Assembly: GCA_963843465.1 (NCBI GenBank)
Contig: CAWJKP010000002.1
Span: 744,001 to 808,000 of the forward strand
Reading direction: 5' to 3'
Source: CAWJKP01 sp963843465
Lineage (GTDB): Bacteria; Planctomycetota; Planctomycetia; Pirellulales; Thermoguttaceae
DNA: 64,000 bases
Under the pieces are notes generated by a model, which was not told the DNA's origin, did not search any database, and saw nothing but the letters and a program-made list of their open reading frames with translations. The position numbers were made by a program, and so were the translations under genes. Below are positions 15,733 through 24,450 of this stretch, piece after piece; the stretch's first letter is position 1, and every line of letters begins with the position of its first letter.

Positions 15733-16812
15733 GTGCACCTGGAAGACCTAGCCCGCCATAGCGGCGAGTGGCTCCGCGGCGCGGGGCCCGAGTCGGACAT
15801 CGTCATCTCCAGCCGCATCCGCCTGGCGCGGAACCTGGCCGATTTCCCCTTCATCAGCCGGGCCACCCCCCAGGACCGCGTGCAGATCAAGGAATCGCTT
15901 CGCGACGCGGTGCTCCGCATCGGCGAGGACAACAGCCTCCTGTACATCGACGTGGAGGACCTCGCCGGCGTCGACCGGCAGTTCCTCGTCGAGCGGCAGC
16001 TCATCAGCCGCGAGCTGGCCGAAAGCCAGGGCGCGCGGTCCGTGGCCATCGACCAGTGCGAAAAGTTCAGCGTGATGATCAACGAGGAGGACCATCTCCG
16101 CATCCAGGTGATGCAGAGCGGCCTGGACCTGCAGAACGCCTGGGAGCGGATCAACCGCATCGACGACCTGATCGAAGAGAAGGTGGTCTACGCCTACCAC
16201 GACCGGCTGGGCTACCTCACGGCCTGCCCCACGAACGTGGGCACGGGGATGCGGGTCAGCGTGATGCTGCACCTGCCGGCCCTGGTCATCACCCGGCAGA
16301 TCGACCGCGTCTTCCGCAGCCTGCAGAAGATCAGCCTCGCCGTCCGCGGACTGTACGGCGAGGGCTCGCAGGCCATGGGCGATTTCTACCAGATCAGCAA
16401 CCAGATCACGCTGGGCCGCAGCGAGCAGGAGCTGATCAAGCAGGTCGGCGACATCGTCCCGGTGATCATCGACTACGAGCGCCAGGCCCGCGACTTCCTC
16501 ATCCGCGAGAGCCACGAAAACCTCCACGATCGCGTGAGCCGCGCCTACGGCATCCTCCGCACCGCGCAGACCATCAGCTCGGAGGAGACGATGCACCTCT
16601 TGTCCAGCGTGCGGATGGGCGTGAACCTGGGGCTCATCGACGACCTGGCCATCCCCACGGTCAACGACCTCTTCATCCACACCCAGCCGGCCCATCTCCA
16701 GAAGCTCACCGGCGCCGATCTCAATACGGCCGACCGCAACATCGAGCGGGCCCGCTATCTCCGCGGCCATCTCAACAAGGAGAAGAACGGCGGGGCAGGC
16801 GCCCACAACTGA
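15733..16812 (+). CDS. mcsB: Protein arginine kinase McsB
   Basis: 359 residues from a GTG start with GGAGG upstream. Phosphorylates arginines in proteins, marking them for ClpCP. The ATP-guanido phosphotransferase core is complete: ESDIVISSRIRLARNLADFP near residue 20, the Cys loop LGYLTACPTNVGTGMRVSV with the reactive Cys, and RGLYGEGSQAMGDFYQISNQ. The C-terminal helical part (TISSEETMHLLSSVRMGVNL) fits the McsB-specific domain. Translationally coupled to mcsA. Confidence 0.95.
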   Translation: MHLEDLARHSGEWLRGAGPESDIVISSRIRLARNLADFPFISRATPQDRVQIKESLRDAVLRIGEDNSLLYIDVEDLAGVDRQFLVERQLISRELAESQGARSVAIDQCEKFSVMINEEDHLRIQVMQSGLDLQNAWERINRIDDLIEEKVVYAYHDRLGYLTACPTNVGTGMRVSVMLHLPALVITRQIDRVFRSLQKISLAVRGLYGEGSQAMGDFYQISNQITLGRSEQELIKQVGDIVPVIIDYERQARDFLIRESHENLHDRVSRAYGILRTAQTISSEETMHLLSSVRMGVNLGLIDDLAIPTVNDLFIHTQPAHLQKLTGADLNTADRNIERARYLRGHLNKEKNGGAGAHN

Positions 16813-16837
16813 CGAAGGGGCGGAGAGGTCACAACTG

Positions 16838-16908
16838 TTTTCTCAAACGGTAAACGCCACCGCTTTCTCAAACGGTAAACGCCACCGCCGGCCTTGCGCC
16901 GGCGGAGC
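16838..16908. repeat. Short tandem duplication plus hairpin, family X
   Basis: TTTCTCAAACGGTAAACGCC occurs twice in tandem, followed by the hairpin CGCCGGC-CTTGC-GCCGGCG. It sits directly after mcsB and could act as a terminator, though no T run follows. Confidence 0.6.
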
Positions 16909-16972
16909 GATGATTGGCAGCTATAAACGCCGCGCCCCAAAGAAGTTCCGATTTCATTCGTGGAGGTAGCCC

Positions 16973-17323
16973 ATGAAAAGCCGATGGCCCGTTGGGTTGT
17001 TCTGCCTTGGCCTGCTCTTTTTCTTCCAGGCTGGAGCTGCGGTGGAGTTATTCCTGTCGAGGTCTCGCGCCGAATTCGAGCGCGACAAGCCTCGCGCCGA
17101 TGATTACCGCGCGATGGCCGCTTTTCCCAACAGGATGGCCTCCTACATCGCTGAACAAGACACTGGACAACTGGTTATTTCCGTCACAGGATCGCTCTTC
17201 GGTTGCCTCGGATGCTGGATGTTCGTGCTTTACATGAAAACCAGGCGGCTCGAGCGCCGGCTGGCGGAATTGGAGCGTGACAAGACGGCAGCGCAGGCGG
17301 ATTCTGGGCAAAGTCGGAGTTAA
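16973..17323 (+). CDS. Small membrane protein of unknown function
   Basis: 116 residues with GGAGG 7 bases upstream. A first hydrophobic segment (VGLFCLGLLFFFQAGAAVEL) may be a signal or anchor. A second (GQLVISVTGSLFGCLGCWMF) is followed by a charged helical tail (KTRRLERRLAELERDKTAAQ). The pattern, with the tail probably in the cytoplasm, gives no function. A small gene follows 14 bases downstream. Confidence 0.7.
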   Translation: MKSRWPVGLFCLGLLFFFQAGAAVELFLSRSRAEFERDKPRADDYRAMAAFPNRMASYIAEQDTGQLVISVTGSLFGCLGCWMFVLYMKTRRLERRLAELERDKTAAQADSGQSRS

Positions 17324-17337
17324 CAAGGGATCAGTCC

Positions 17338-17550
17338 ATGAACGCGGAGACGATTCGGGAGTGGTTGAACCGACAACCGTTCGAGCCCTTCGAGCTGCGG
17401 TTATCCAATGGGGACGTCTTTCAGGTCCGGCACCCGGAGGTGCTGGCCATCGGCCGCGACCGGGTGGCGACTTTTGACCCGCACAGCGACCGTTTCGTCC
17501 ATGTCGCCTTGATCCATGTCAACAGCATCCAAGCGTTGCAGAACGCTTGA
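17338..17550 (+). CDS. Small conserved hypothetical protein
   Basis: 70 residues: MNAETIREWLNRQPFEPFEL, RLSNGDVFQVRHPEVLAIG, and a C-terminal beta-rich part (RFVHVALIHVNSIQAL). The QPFEPFxLRLSNGxxFxVRHPE pattern is widespread in planctomycete and other genomes, usually as short stand-alone genes; no function is known to me. Confidence 0.75.
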   Translation: MNAETIREWLNRQPFEPFELRLSNGDVFQVRHPEVLAIGRDRVATFDPHSDRFVHVALIHVNSIQALQNA

Positions 17551-17587
17551 GCTAGGACACGGCCGAAGAATAGCTTCCGCATGTAAT

Positions 17588-17708
17588 GTACGTCAGGCTT
17601 TCCAGCCTGACTTGCCTCTCCTGTCAGGCTTTCCAGCCTGACTTGCCTCTCCTGTCAGGCTGGAAAGCCTGACTTGCCTCTCCTGTCAGGCTGGAAAGCC
17701 TGACGTAC
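17588..17708. repeat. Palindromic repeat, family F (four units)
   Basis: Four GTCAGGCT-TTCC-AGCCTGAC hairpins separated by TTGCCTCTCCT, the last two in the opposite register, bounded by GTACGTC and GACGTAC. A two-unit copy is at 34167-34228. The right end abuts the coaD stop TAG. Confidence 0.9.
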
Positions 17709-18220
17709 TACGGCATCGCCGCTCGCGGCAGTTTGGCCCGCACCGCCTGCACTACCTTCTCCGGCAGAAACCGGGCCAACTCCTCGTCGCCGGAGACCGG
17801 CGCGATCTCCTTGATCAGCGAGCTGGAGACGTGCGCCAACTCGCCGTCGGCGATCAGGAACAGCGTCTCCACGTCGGGCGACAGCCGCCGGTTGGCCATC
17901 ATCATCGTGATCTCCGCCGGCATGTCAGTGATCGGGCGGACGCCCCGCAACATCACCCTGGCGCCGCACTGCTGGACAAACTCCACCGCCAGACCGGAGA
18001 ACTTGCGGATCTCGACGTTCTCCAGATCCTGCGTCGCCACGGCGACCAGCGCCACCCGCTCGTCGGGCGTGAACATGGCCCCTTTCGCCACGTTCACGCC
18101 GATGCCCACGATGAGCCGATCGAACAGCCGGCTCGCCCGTTGGATCACGTTCAAGTGCCCCAGGGTAATTGGATCGAACGAACCGGGATAGACGGCCACG
18201 CGGGGACTCAGATCGCTCAC
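17708..18220 (-). CDS. coaD: Phosphopantetheine adenylyltransferase
   Basis: 170 residues from a GTG start. Makes dephospho-CoA from 4'-phosphopantetheine and ATP in CoA synthesis. The nucleotidyltransferase motif is VAVYPGSFDPITLGHLNVI, with later RGVRPITDMPAEITMMMANR and the C-terminal AHVSSSLIKEIA. All positions expected in the family are present. Flanked on both sides by palindromic repeats. Confidence 0.97.
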   Translation of the reverse strand: MSDLSPRVAVYPGSFDPITLGHLNVIQRASRLFDRLIVGIGVNVAKGAMFTPDERVALVAVATQDLENVEIRKFSGLAVEFVQQCGARVMLRGVRPITDMPAEITMMMANRRLSPDVETLFLIADGELAHVSSSLIKEIAPVSGDEELARFLPEKVVQAVRAKLPRAAMP

Positions 18221-18262
18221 GGCAGGAAGCCCTCTCTGACTTGCTCAATTCGTTAACGACGA

Positions 18263-18359
18263 GTAGGGTGGGACAAGCTCGCGTGAGCGAGCGCGGCCCA
18301 CCAGTTCGCCCGGCTCTTGGTGGGCCGGCGGCCGCCACGGCGGCCTTGTCCCACCCTAC
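18263..18359. repeat. Palindromic repeat, family A (paired)
   Basis: GTAGGGTGGGAC with stem GCTCGCGTGAGCGAGC and CGGCCCACC, then inverted copy with stem GGCCGCCACGGCGGCC ending CCCACCCTAC. Confidence 0.9.
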
Positions 18360-18389
18360 AAATGCCGGGAAAGTATTCCTTGGCCGATC

Positions 18390-19556
18390 CTAGCGGAACT
18401 CCGTCAACGCCTGCACTAGCCGCTGGATGTCCTGCTCATTATTGTAGGCGTGCGGACTGATCCGCAAGCGGCCGGCCCGACAACTCAAGACGACGTTTCG
18501 CTGCAAACAGTGCTTCTTCAACGCCAGCGGGTCCCGCCCGGGAAGCTCGAAGGCCACGATCCCGCTGGCGTGCTGCTCCGAGCGGTCGCTGTGCAGCACC
18601 GCGCCGATCTGGCCGAGCCTGCGGCAGGCTTGCTCCGTGACCTCCAGGATCCGGCGGCCGAGGGCGTCCGCGCCGTAGCCCATCAGCAACTCCAGGCTGG
18701 CCGCCAAGGCGATCAAGCCGGCCATACACTGTGATCCGCCCTCGTAGCGCTCCGCCGAGTCTTTCAGCGCAAGCTCGATGTGCTGGAAATCGTGGGAGCC
18801 GACCACGCTGTTCCAGCCCACGCCCACGGGCCGCAGCCGCCGCAGGTGTTGGCGGCGGAGGTAGAAGATCCCCGCCCCTTCGATCCCCAAGAGCCACTTG
18901 TGGCCGTCGGCCGCCAGGAAATCGACCGGCGTGCGGCGGACGTCCAACTCAAAGATGCCCAGGGCCTGAATGGCGTCCAGGAAGAAGAGGGCCCCCCGCT
19001 GATGGGCGATGGCCGCGATCCGCTCCAGGTCGTTCCGCCAGCCGCTGGCATAGCTGACCCAGCTTACGGAGACGATCCGCGTGCGGTGGTCGCAGGCGTC
19101 CGCCACTCGATCGAGATCCACGATCCCATCATCGGTGGGCACCCGCCGGGTCTGGACACCCCGCTCGGCCAGGTTCATCCAGGGGTATTGATTGGTGGGG
19201 AATTCATCGGCCAGCGTAACGACGTTGTCGCCAGGCTGCCAGGGAAATCCTTCGGCCACCAGGTTTACCCCCTCCGTAGTATTACGGATGAGGGCAATCT
19301 CCTCCGGCGACGCCCCGATCAGGTCGGCTGCCCGCCGGCGGAGTTCCTCGACCTTCCGGCTCCAAGCGGGCCACACGGTATCGCCGCTCCGCGCGGCCTC
19401 CTCGACCCAGTCGAGCAGTGCCCGGCGGGTCGGCTCCGGCAGGGGCGAGACGGCCGCATGGTCGAAGTAAGCCCAGCTCTGGGCGACGGGCATTTGCCGG
19501 CGGAAGGTCTCCCAATCCCTGGGCTCAACGGGTACAACGGAGGCGGCGGCGGTCAA
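18390..19556 (-). CDS. Class V aminotransferase (cysteine desulfurase / selenocysteine lyase-like)
   Basis: 388 residues. PLP enzyme of the fold type I class V family; the PLP lysine is in FLAADGHKWLLGIEGAG, and the family motifs YFDHAAVSPLP, NTTEGVNLVAEGFPW, DEFPTNQYPW and SWVSYASGWRNDL are clear. The last one resembles isopenicillin-N-epimerase-like and desulfurase-like members, and the substrate cannot be told. The start is probably the TTG at 19556, with GGAGA 9 bases upstream; the open frame extends further but the upstream residues (PAWPPGLTWRT) are a translated family J repeat. Confidence 0.88.
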   Translation of the reverse strand: MTAAASVVPVEPRDWETFRRQMPVAQSWAYFDHAAVSPLPEPTRRALLDWVEEAARSGDTVWPAWSRKVEELRRRAADLIGASPEEIALIRNTTEGVNLVAEGFPWQPGDNVVTLADEFPTNQYPWMNLAERGVQTRRVPTDDGIVDLDRVADACDHRTRIVSVSWVSYASGWRNDLERIAAIAHQRGALFFLDAIQALGIFELDVRRTPVDFLAADGHKWLLGIEGAGIFYLRRQHLRRLRPVGVGWNSVVGSHDFQHIELALKDSAERYEGGSQCMAGLIALAASLELLMGYGADALGRRILEVTEQACRRLGQIGAVLHSDRSEQHASGIVAFELPGRDPLALKKHCLQRNVVLSCRAGRLRISPHAYNNEQDIQRLVQALTEFR

Positions 19557-19573
19557 GGGATCAGTTCTCCATG

Positions 19574-19662
19574 TTAGCCCCGGCGGCCACGCCGGGAGCT
19601 GTTGGCCCCGGCGGCCACGCCGGTCCAACGCAGGCCCCAGCCGGCCTGGCCGCCGGGGCTAA
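19574..19662. repeat. Palindromic repeat, family J
   Basis: TTAGCCCCGGCGGCCACGCC, a second GGCCCCGGCGGCCACGCCGG, then inverted GGCCTGGCCGCCGGGGCTAA. Half or whole copies also occur inside genes at 6498, 44950, 56478 and 63450. Confidence 0.85.
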
Positions 19663-19778
19663 GAGGGCCGTGGCAGTCTTCTCCCGGCAAATCTGTCCGG
19701 TACCGCCTGGAGCAAGGGAAAGTCTCGAACTATACTAGGGGTCTGACACCATTTACCCGTCCAAGGTTGTGGATCTCA

Positions 19779-19961
19779 ATGCCGAAAGCCCTCTGTTTCT
19801 TCGGGATCGCCGTCGCGGTGCTCCTCTTGCTGCTGTTCGGCTTGGACCTGGCGATGGAGATCCCCTTCGGCCGTGAGAGTATCGCCATGGACGTGGCCTT
19901 TATCGTCTGCGCCGGGGCCTTGGGCTACATTAGCTGGGCCACCCTCCGCGAGCAGATCTGA
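19779..19961 (+). CDS. Small conserved planctomycete membrane protein
   Basis: 60 residues: MPKALCFFGIAVAVLLLLLF, GLDLAMEIPFGRESIAMDVA, and FIVCAGALGYISWATLREQI. Two membrane helices with a short acidic loop. Closely similar short proteins are common in planctomycetes, but no role is known to me. The ATG is chosen because the upstream open frame is repeat sequence. A TATACT box at 19731-19736 may be its promoter, without a clear -35. Confidence 0.75.
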   Translation: MPKALCFFGIAVAVLLLLLFGLDLAMEIPFGRESIAMDVAFIVCAGALGYISWATLREQI

Positions 19962-19966
19962 CCAAG

Positions 19967-20108
19967 GTAGCAGGCACACTCCGTGTGCCGTCCGCTGTCT
20001 CTTCCGCCTTGGGGCGGACGGCACACGGCGTGTGCCTGCTACGTTAGCGGACGGCACACGGCGTGTGCCTGCTACGTTAGCGGACGGCACACGGAGTGTG
20101 CCTGCTAC
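19967..20108. repeat. Palindromic repeat, family B (multiple units)
   Basis: GTAGCAGGCACAC-TCC-GTGTGCC at the left, then three inverted units ending GTGCCTGCTAC, the last two in tandem with TTAGCGGAC between. The right foot supplies the TAG stop of cobA-hemD. Confidence 0.9.
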
Positions 20109-21646
20109 TGTACCGTCACCTTTCCGGCCGCTCTCTCCTCGTAGCTCTCGATGGCCTCGGCCAGGCCCTCCATCGTGTAGCGGACGGCTTCCGCCGCCGG
20201 TGGACGGCCCAACTCCCGCAGCACGGCCGAGGTGATCGGACTAATGCTGGCCAGTTTCGCCCGGCCCAGTCGCTCCCCCAAAAGCCGCACCAATGAGCGG
20301 GCGATCGAGGAACTGGTCGCCGTCACCCAGTCGATCCGGCCGGCCTCCAGGGCTTCGACAACCTCCGCCTCGGCCTGATCAACGTCGCAACTCGAGTAGA
20401 CCACGATCTGCTGTACCATCTGGCCGGCTGCGACGAGCTTCTCCGCCAACACCTCTCGACCACGGCTCGCCCGGGCCAAAAGGAAACGTGTCCCGGTCGG
20501 CTCTGCCGCCAGGACGTCTGCCAGAGCCTCCGCGCGGTACTCGTCGGGCACGATGTCCGCCCGCAGCCGGTAGCGGGCCAATTCCTCGGCCGTACCGGGG
20601 CCAATGGCCGCCAGACGTATTCTTCCCAGTCTTCGCAGATCCCCGTGTTTCTGCTCCAGTCGATCCAGGAGATATTGGACCCCATTGCTGCTGGAGAAGA
20701 CCAGCCAGTCGTATTGGTCCAACTGTTCCAGGGCAGCATCGATTTTCCCCCAGTCGGTCGGCGGCCCGATGCGTATCGCCGGCTGGATCAGCACCAGAGC
20801 CCCCATTTCCTCCAATCGGTCGACCAACGCGCGAGCTTGGGCGCGGGGACGGGTGACCAAGATCCGCTTGCCGAACAGGGGCTTTGCGGCAAACCACGAG
20901 GCCTGCGGGGCCAGCGCCACGACCTCGCCGACGACGATGATGGCCGGCGGTCGGATATCCTTCTCGGTGATTTTCCGACCGACCGTACCCAACGTACAGC
21001 GGATCGTCTCTTGGTCGTTCCAGGTGCAGCGGCGGACGATCATCGTGGGCGTCTCGGGCGATCGGCCGTGGCGGATCAACATCTCGCTCCATTGCCCGGC
21101 CGAGGTGATGCCCATGTAGAAGATCAGCGTGCCGGGAAAACTGGCCAGCGCGGCGTAGTTGAGCGAGGGCTGCTCCTTGTCCTCTCGCTCATGTCCCGTA
21201 ACCAGGGCCAGTGCCGAGGCGTACCGGGAGTGGGTAATGGGAATGCCGGCGTAGCCGGCGGCGGCCAGGGCGGCCGTAACGCCGGGCACGGTCTCAAAAT
21301 CAATGCCCACGCGGCCCAGTGCCTCCATCTCCTCGGCGCTGCGGGCGAAGATGTCGGGATCGCCTCCCTTGAGGCGGACCACGGTCCTGCCCGCCTGAGC
21401 TGCCGCGACCATCGCAGCGTTGATCTCGTCTTGGGAGAGAATGCGGCCGCCGCGGTGACTTCCCAGGCAGATCAGCTCCGCATCCGGTGAGGCATGTTCG
21501 AGGATTGCCGGGTTGACCAGGTAATCGTAGAGAACCACGTCCGCCCGGCCCAGGCACTGAACGCCTCGAAGCGTAATCAGCCGCGGATCGCCGGGCCCCG
21601 CGCCCACCAGATAGACCTTGCCGGTGCTCATCGTTTGCTCGCTCAT
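20105..21646 (-). CDS. Fused uroporphyrinogen-III C-methyltransferase and uroporphyrinogen-III synthase
   Basis: 513 residues. The N-terminal part is a CobA/SUMT methyltransferase making precorrin-2: VYLVGAGPGDPRLITLRG, VRLKGGDPDIFARSAEEME, VPGVTAALAAAGYAGIPITH and GTLIFYMGI. The second part, from about residue 262 (FGKRILVTRPRAQARALVDR), is a HemD-type uroporphyrinogen-III synthase, with FSSSNGVQYLLDRL, IGPGTAEELARYRLRADIVP and TATSSSIARSLVRLLG. The fusion combines the branch point of heme and siroheme/cobalamin synthesis in one chain, known from other bacteria. I start at the ATG at 21646; ATG 21631 is possible. The final VTVQ-stop reads into a palindromic repeat. Confidence 0.95.
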   Translation of the reverse strand: MSEQTMSTGKVYLVGAGPGDPRLITLRGVQCLGRADVVLYDYLVNPAILEHASPDAELICLGSHRGGRILSQDEINAAMVAAAQAGRTVVRLKGGDPDIFARSAEEMEALGRVGIDFETVPGVTAALAAAGYAGIPITHSRYASALALVTGHEREDKEQPSLNYAALASFPGTLIFYMGITSAGQWSEMLIRHGRSPETPTMIVRRCTWNDQETIRCTLGTVGRKITEKDIRPPAIIVVGEVVALAPQASWFAAKPLFGKRILVTRPRAQARALVDRLEEMGALVLIQPAIRIGPPTDWGKIDAALEQLDQYDWLVFSSSNGVQYLLDRLEQKHGDLRRLGRIRLAAIGPGTAEELARYRLRADIVPDEYRAEALADVLAAEPTGTRFLLARASRGREVLAEKLVAAGQMVQQIVVYSSCDVDQAEAEVVEALEAGRIDWVTATSSSIARSLVRLLGERLGRAKLASISPITSAVLRELGRPPAAEAVRYTMEGLAEAIESYEERAAGKVTVQ

Positions 21647-21713
21647 CAGCAAGAGTTTAACATGCCCAACCGCCCTGGAGTAGTCTTCCCGGCAGGGACG
21701 TAGACGGCCGGTC

Positions 21714-22241
21714 CTACAACGGCGGCAACTTCAGCTTTCGGATCACATGCAGGGGTAGGAAAAGGTGCCGTTGGTGGCCCAACAACGGGACGAAGCCGAA
21801 CTTCAGGTAGAATTGCCTTGCCTGATCGTCTAGGGCATCGACCTCGACGGCTCGGACGCCGATCTGCTCTGAGATGTGAGCGACTCGGCGTAGGGCGTCG
21901 ATCAAGAGGTACTGGCCTAGTCCCTGGCCCTGGGCGGTCTTGTCCACCGCAAGCCGACCCAGCAAGACCACCGGGATGTCGATGGTTGGCAGACCTTTGG
22001 CCTGTTCCTCAGGCAGAAGATCGTAGCGGACCAGATGATTCGAGATCGCATAGTAGCCCAACACCCGTGGATCGCCTTCTCGAACCGCCACATAGGTCCG
22101 GGCGAGATCCCGCCGGCCATACTGGCTGGCGAAACGCTGGAGCCATTCATTGAGCGGCGCCTTGCCACAGTCGAACGAGGCCCGGTTGTGCCCGCCGCAA
22201 AGCCGCTGGATCTTCCATGCCTGGTCGCCGGGCTCAGGCAC
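21714..22241 (-). CDS. GNAT acetyltransferase toxin, TacT-like
   Basis: 175 residues from a GTG start. Members of this group acetylate aminoacyl-tRNA and block translation. The CoA-binding motif is LGRLAVDKTAQGQGLGQYLL, followed by AVEVDALDDQARQFYLKFGF with the catalytic Tyr region. The N-terminal FDCGKAPLNEWLQRFASQYG is typical of toxins paired with DUF1778 antitoxins. Overlaps the antitoxin gene by 8 bases. Confidence 0.93.
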   Translation of the reverse strand: MPEPGDQAWKIQRLCGGHNRASFDCGKAPLNEWLQRFASQYGRRDLARTYVAVREGDPRVLGYYAISNHLVRYDLLPEEQAKGLPTIDIPVVLLGRLAVDKTAQGQGLGQYLLIDALRRVAHISEQIGVRAVEVDALDDQARQFYLKFGFVPLLGHQRHLFLPLHVIRKLKLPPL

Positions 22242-22521
22242 GCTGCTTTTCCTTGTACCTGTTGGCGGCCCTGGTCAAAGCCTTGTTGGGCTCGACATGG
22301 GAATCGTCCAGCAGGGCTACAAAACGTTGCCGATCCTGCTGGGACAGCCGGGTGATATCATGCTCCTGGATCACCCGCCGGGCAGTTTGAGCCAGGGTCG
22401 AAACGGCGAAATCGCTGACGGTCTGGCCCAGGCGGGCCGCTGCCTCCTCGATCGTTTCCTTGATTTCGGCCGGGAGCCGGAAGTTCAGCCGCGCATCGTT
22501 CTTGCCCGTATCGGAAGCCAT
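22234..22521 (-). CDS. DUF1778 antitoxin, TacA-like
   Basis: 95 residues. Ribbon-helix-helix DNA-binding start DARLNFRLPAEIKETIEEAA, then GQTVSDFAVSTLAQTARRVI, and a C-terminal tail (LSQQDRQRFVALLDD) that neutralises the toxin. TacA family antitoxins repress their own operon by binding palindromes at the promoter; suitable inverted repeats surround the -10 box just upstream. Confidence 0.93.
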   Translation of the reverse strand: MASDTGKNDARLNFRLPAEIKETIEEAAARLGQTVSDFAVSTLAQTARRVIQEHDITRLSQQDRQRFVALLDDSHVEPNKALTRAANRYKEKQRA

Positions 22522-22545
22522 GGTTCACCTTCCCTCGTACAGCCG

Positions 22546-22590
22546 TTTGCCACACAACGATTATACCGGGCCGTGTGGCAAATTGCCACT
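22546..22590 (-). promoter_or_regulatory. TacAT promoter and operator
   Basis: A TATAAT box (22561-22566, minus strand) is framed by TTTGCCACAC (22546-22555) and GTGTGGCAAA (22574-22583). The second arm extends into TTGCCAC (22584-22590), making the 15-base palindrome GTGGCAAATTGCCAC. Three half-sites thus cover the promoter, as expected for ribbon-helix-helix autoregulation. Confidence 0.7.
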
Positions 22591-22645
22591 CTCTGTCTTC
22601 CGTAATGAGCGGGGAATCCATGACCACCCGCTACTCCCGTGCCGG

Positions 22646-22751
22646 TAAGGACCGGCAAGTCGATAACTGTCGTATTGTCGCCTTTCGCTCCGCGAAAGCT
22701 GCGTTCTTTCGCGGAGCGAAAGGCGACACTTGTTTCCGCGCCGGTCCTAAG
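22646..22751. repeat. Palindromic repeat, family H
   Basis: Outer TAAGGACCGGC / GCCGGTCCTAA arms around GTCGCCTTTCGC-TCC-GCGAAAG and its inverted copy ending AAAGGCGAC (22677-22727). Copies at 30192-30300 and 40967-41018. Confidence 0.88.
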
Positions 22752-22877
22752 CCGTTGTATTACCCGGTCAAGCTGCTAAAATGAAAGATTGGTACACGCG
22801 GAGACCCCGCCAGGCTTTCAGGCTTGCCGCGGTTTTCAGTCTCAACAACAAGACGTGGACGTCGCATCGGGCCAGCT

Positions 22878-24317
22878 ATGGCGTCGGACCAGAATCCTCC
22901 CGAACCTCCTGATACCCCCGGCGGTCTTGAGCCGATTCCTCCGGGCAAGAAGAAGCGCCTCCAGCAGATGTTCGAACATGCCAATCGCATGATGGCTCAG
23001 GACAATTTCGACTACGCCTCCGAGCTGTTGAGCCAGTGTGTGACGGGCGACCCTTCCAACTTCGCCTACCTGCAGGCATTCCTGGCCAACCTGAAGAAGA
23101 AGTACGGCAACAACAAGAAGGGCCACAACATGGCCTTCATGAAGAAGGCCACCCTGGGTCGTGCCGTCTCCAAGGCGGCCGGGCAGAAAGACTGGCTGGG
23201 CGTGATCCGCTCGGGCGTCGAGTCGCTCAGGATCAACCCCTGGGAGATCCCGGTGCTGCGGCAGATGGCCGATGCAGTGAAGGAGTTGGGCTGCGACGAG
23301 GTCGAGCTGGTCTACCTGAAGACGGCCCTGGAGGCCAACTCCAAGGATTTCAACGTCAACTGGCGCTGCGCCCAGGCGCTCAAAGAGCGGAAGCAGTACG
23401 ACCAGGCCATCGCCTGCTTGCACCGTTGCGAGCAGATCCGGCCCGGCGACGAGCAGGTGCAGCGGGCGATCGCCAGCCTGGCCGTCGAGAAGACCCTGGA
23501 CACCTTCCCCGCGGAAGCCAACAAGAAAAAGAAGGCCGCCGCCGCCGGCGGGGCGCCGGTCGAGGAGGAGACCCAGATCGAGAAGCTCGAGAAGAACATC
23601 GCCCGGCACCCGGACGATCTGCCCCGTTACATCGAGCTGTCCGAACTCTACTTGCAGGACGAAATCTACGACAAGGCCGAAGAAATCCTCACCAAGGCCC
23701 TGGATCTCTCCAAGGGCGACGCCGACATCCGCGAGCGCCTCGAAGAGGCCCAGGTGCGGCGGATGCGCAACCAAATGCTGCTGCTCAAGAAGCAGATCGA
23801 GCAGAGCGGCGGCCCGCAGGCCGAGGCCGAGGCCGAGCTGAAGGAACTCAAGCTGAAACTGGCCGCTAAGGAACTCGCGATGTACCAAGCCCGGGTCGAG
23901 CGTTATCCCAACAACTTCAACTTCAAGTACGACCTGGCCGTCCGCTTCCAGTTGCTGGGCCGTTACAACGAGGCCATCGGCGAGTTCCAGCAGGCCCAGA
24001 AGGATCCCCGCTTCAAGGGACGCTCGCTTTTGGCGCTGGGACAATGCTTCCAGCACATCAAGCAGTACAACCTGGCCATGCGGCACTACGAACAGGCCAA
24101 CGAGGAGATTCCCGACCGCGACGCGGACAACAAGAAGAAGACCCTCTACCTCGCCGGCAAGCTGACCCTGTTTCTCAAGGACCTTACCGTCGCCGAGCGC
24201 TACCTGACCACGCTGGCCGGGCTGGATTTCAGCTATCGGGACGTGGCCGAGTTGCTGGACAAGATCGCCAAGCTCAAGGATGACAGCGGCGGCCCCGCGC
24301 TGGACCCCGACCAATAA
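22878..24317 (+). CDS. TPR-repeat protein of unknown function
   Basis: 479 residues from the ATG at 22878 (MASDQNPPEPPDTPGG). Several tetratricopeptide-like units are visible, for example NVNWRCAQALKERKQYDQAI, YIELSELYLQDEIYDKAEEI and KYDLAVRFQLLGRYNEAIGE. A central coiled-coil-like stretch (RRMRNQMLLLKKQIEQSGG) and a lysine-rich linker (NKKKKAAAAG) separate the halves. No signal peptide, so cytoplasmic; probably a scaffold. It lies just upstream of rpsT, an arrangement I have the impression is common in planctomycetes. The stop is immediately followed by a family E repeat. Confidence 0.85.
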   Translation: MASDQNPPEPPDTPGGLEPIPPGKKKRLQQMFEHANRMMAQDNFDYASELLSQCVTGDPSNFAYLQAFLANLKKKYGNNKKGHNMAFMKKATLGRAVSKAAGQKDWLGVIRSGVESLRINPWEIPVLRQMADAVKELGCDEVELVYLKTALEANSKDFNVNWRCAQALKERKQYDQAIACLHRCEQIRPGDEQVQRAIASLAVEKTLDTFPAEANKKKKAAAAGGAPVEEETQIEKLEKNIARHPDDLPRYIELSELYLQDEIYDKAEEILTKALDLSKGDADIRERLEEAQVRRMRNQMLLLKKQIEQSGGPQAEAEAELKELKLKLAAKELAMYQARVERYPNNFNFKYDLAVRFQLLGRYNEAIGEFQQAQKDPRFKGRSLLALGQCFQHIKQYNLAMRHYEQANEEIPDRDADNKKKTLYLAGKLTLFLKDLTVAERYLTTLAGLDFSYRDVAELLDKIAKLKDDSGGPALDPDQ

Positions 24318-24400
24318 TTGTGGTGCAGGCGTCCCGCCTGCCCGAGAAATGCAGGCGTCCCGCCTGCCCGAGAAATGCAGGCGGGACGCCTGCACCACAA
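24318..24400. repeat. Palindromic repeat, family E (three units)
   Basis: TTGTGGT and two tandem GCAGGCG-TCC-CGCCTGC units separated by CCGAGAAAT, then an inverted unit ending ACCACAA. Begins at the base after the TPR gene stop. Confidence 0.9.
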
Positions 24401-24450
24401 CTTAGTAACGTACCCCCTCACCCTCCAGGAAGAATCAACACTCTAACGCC

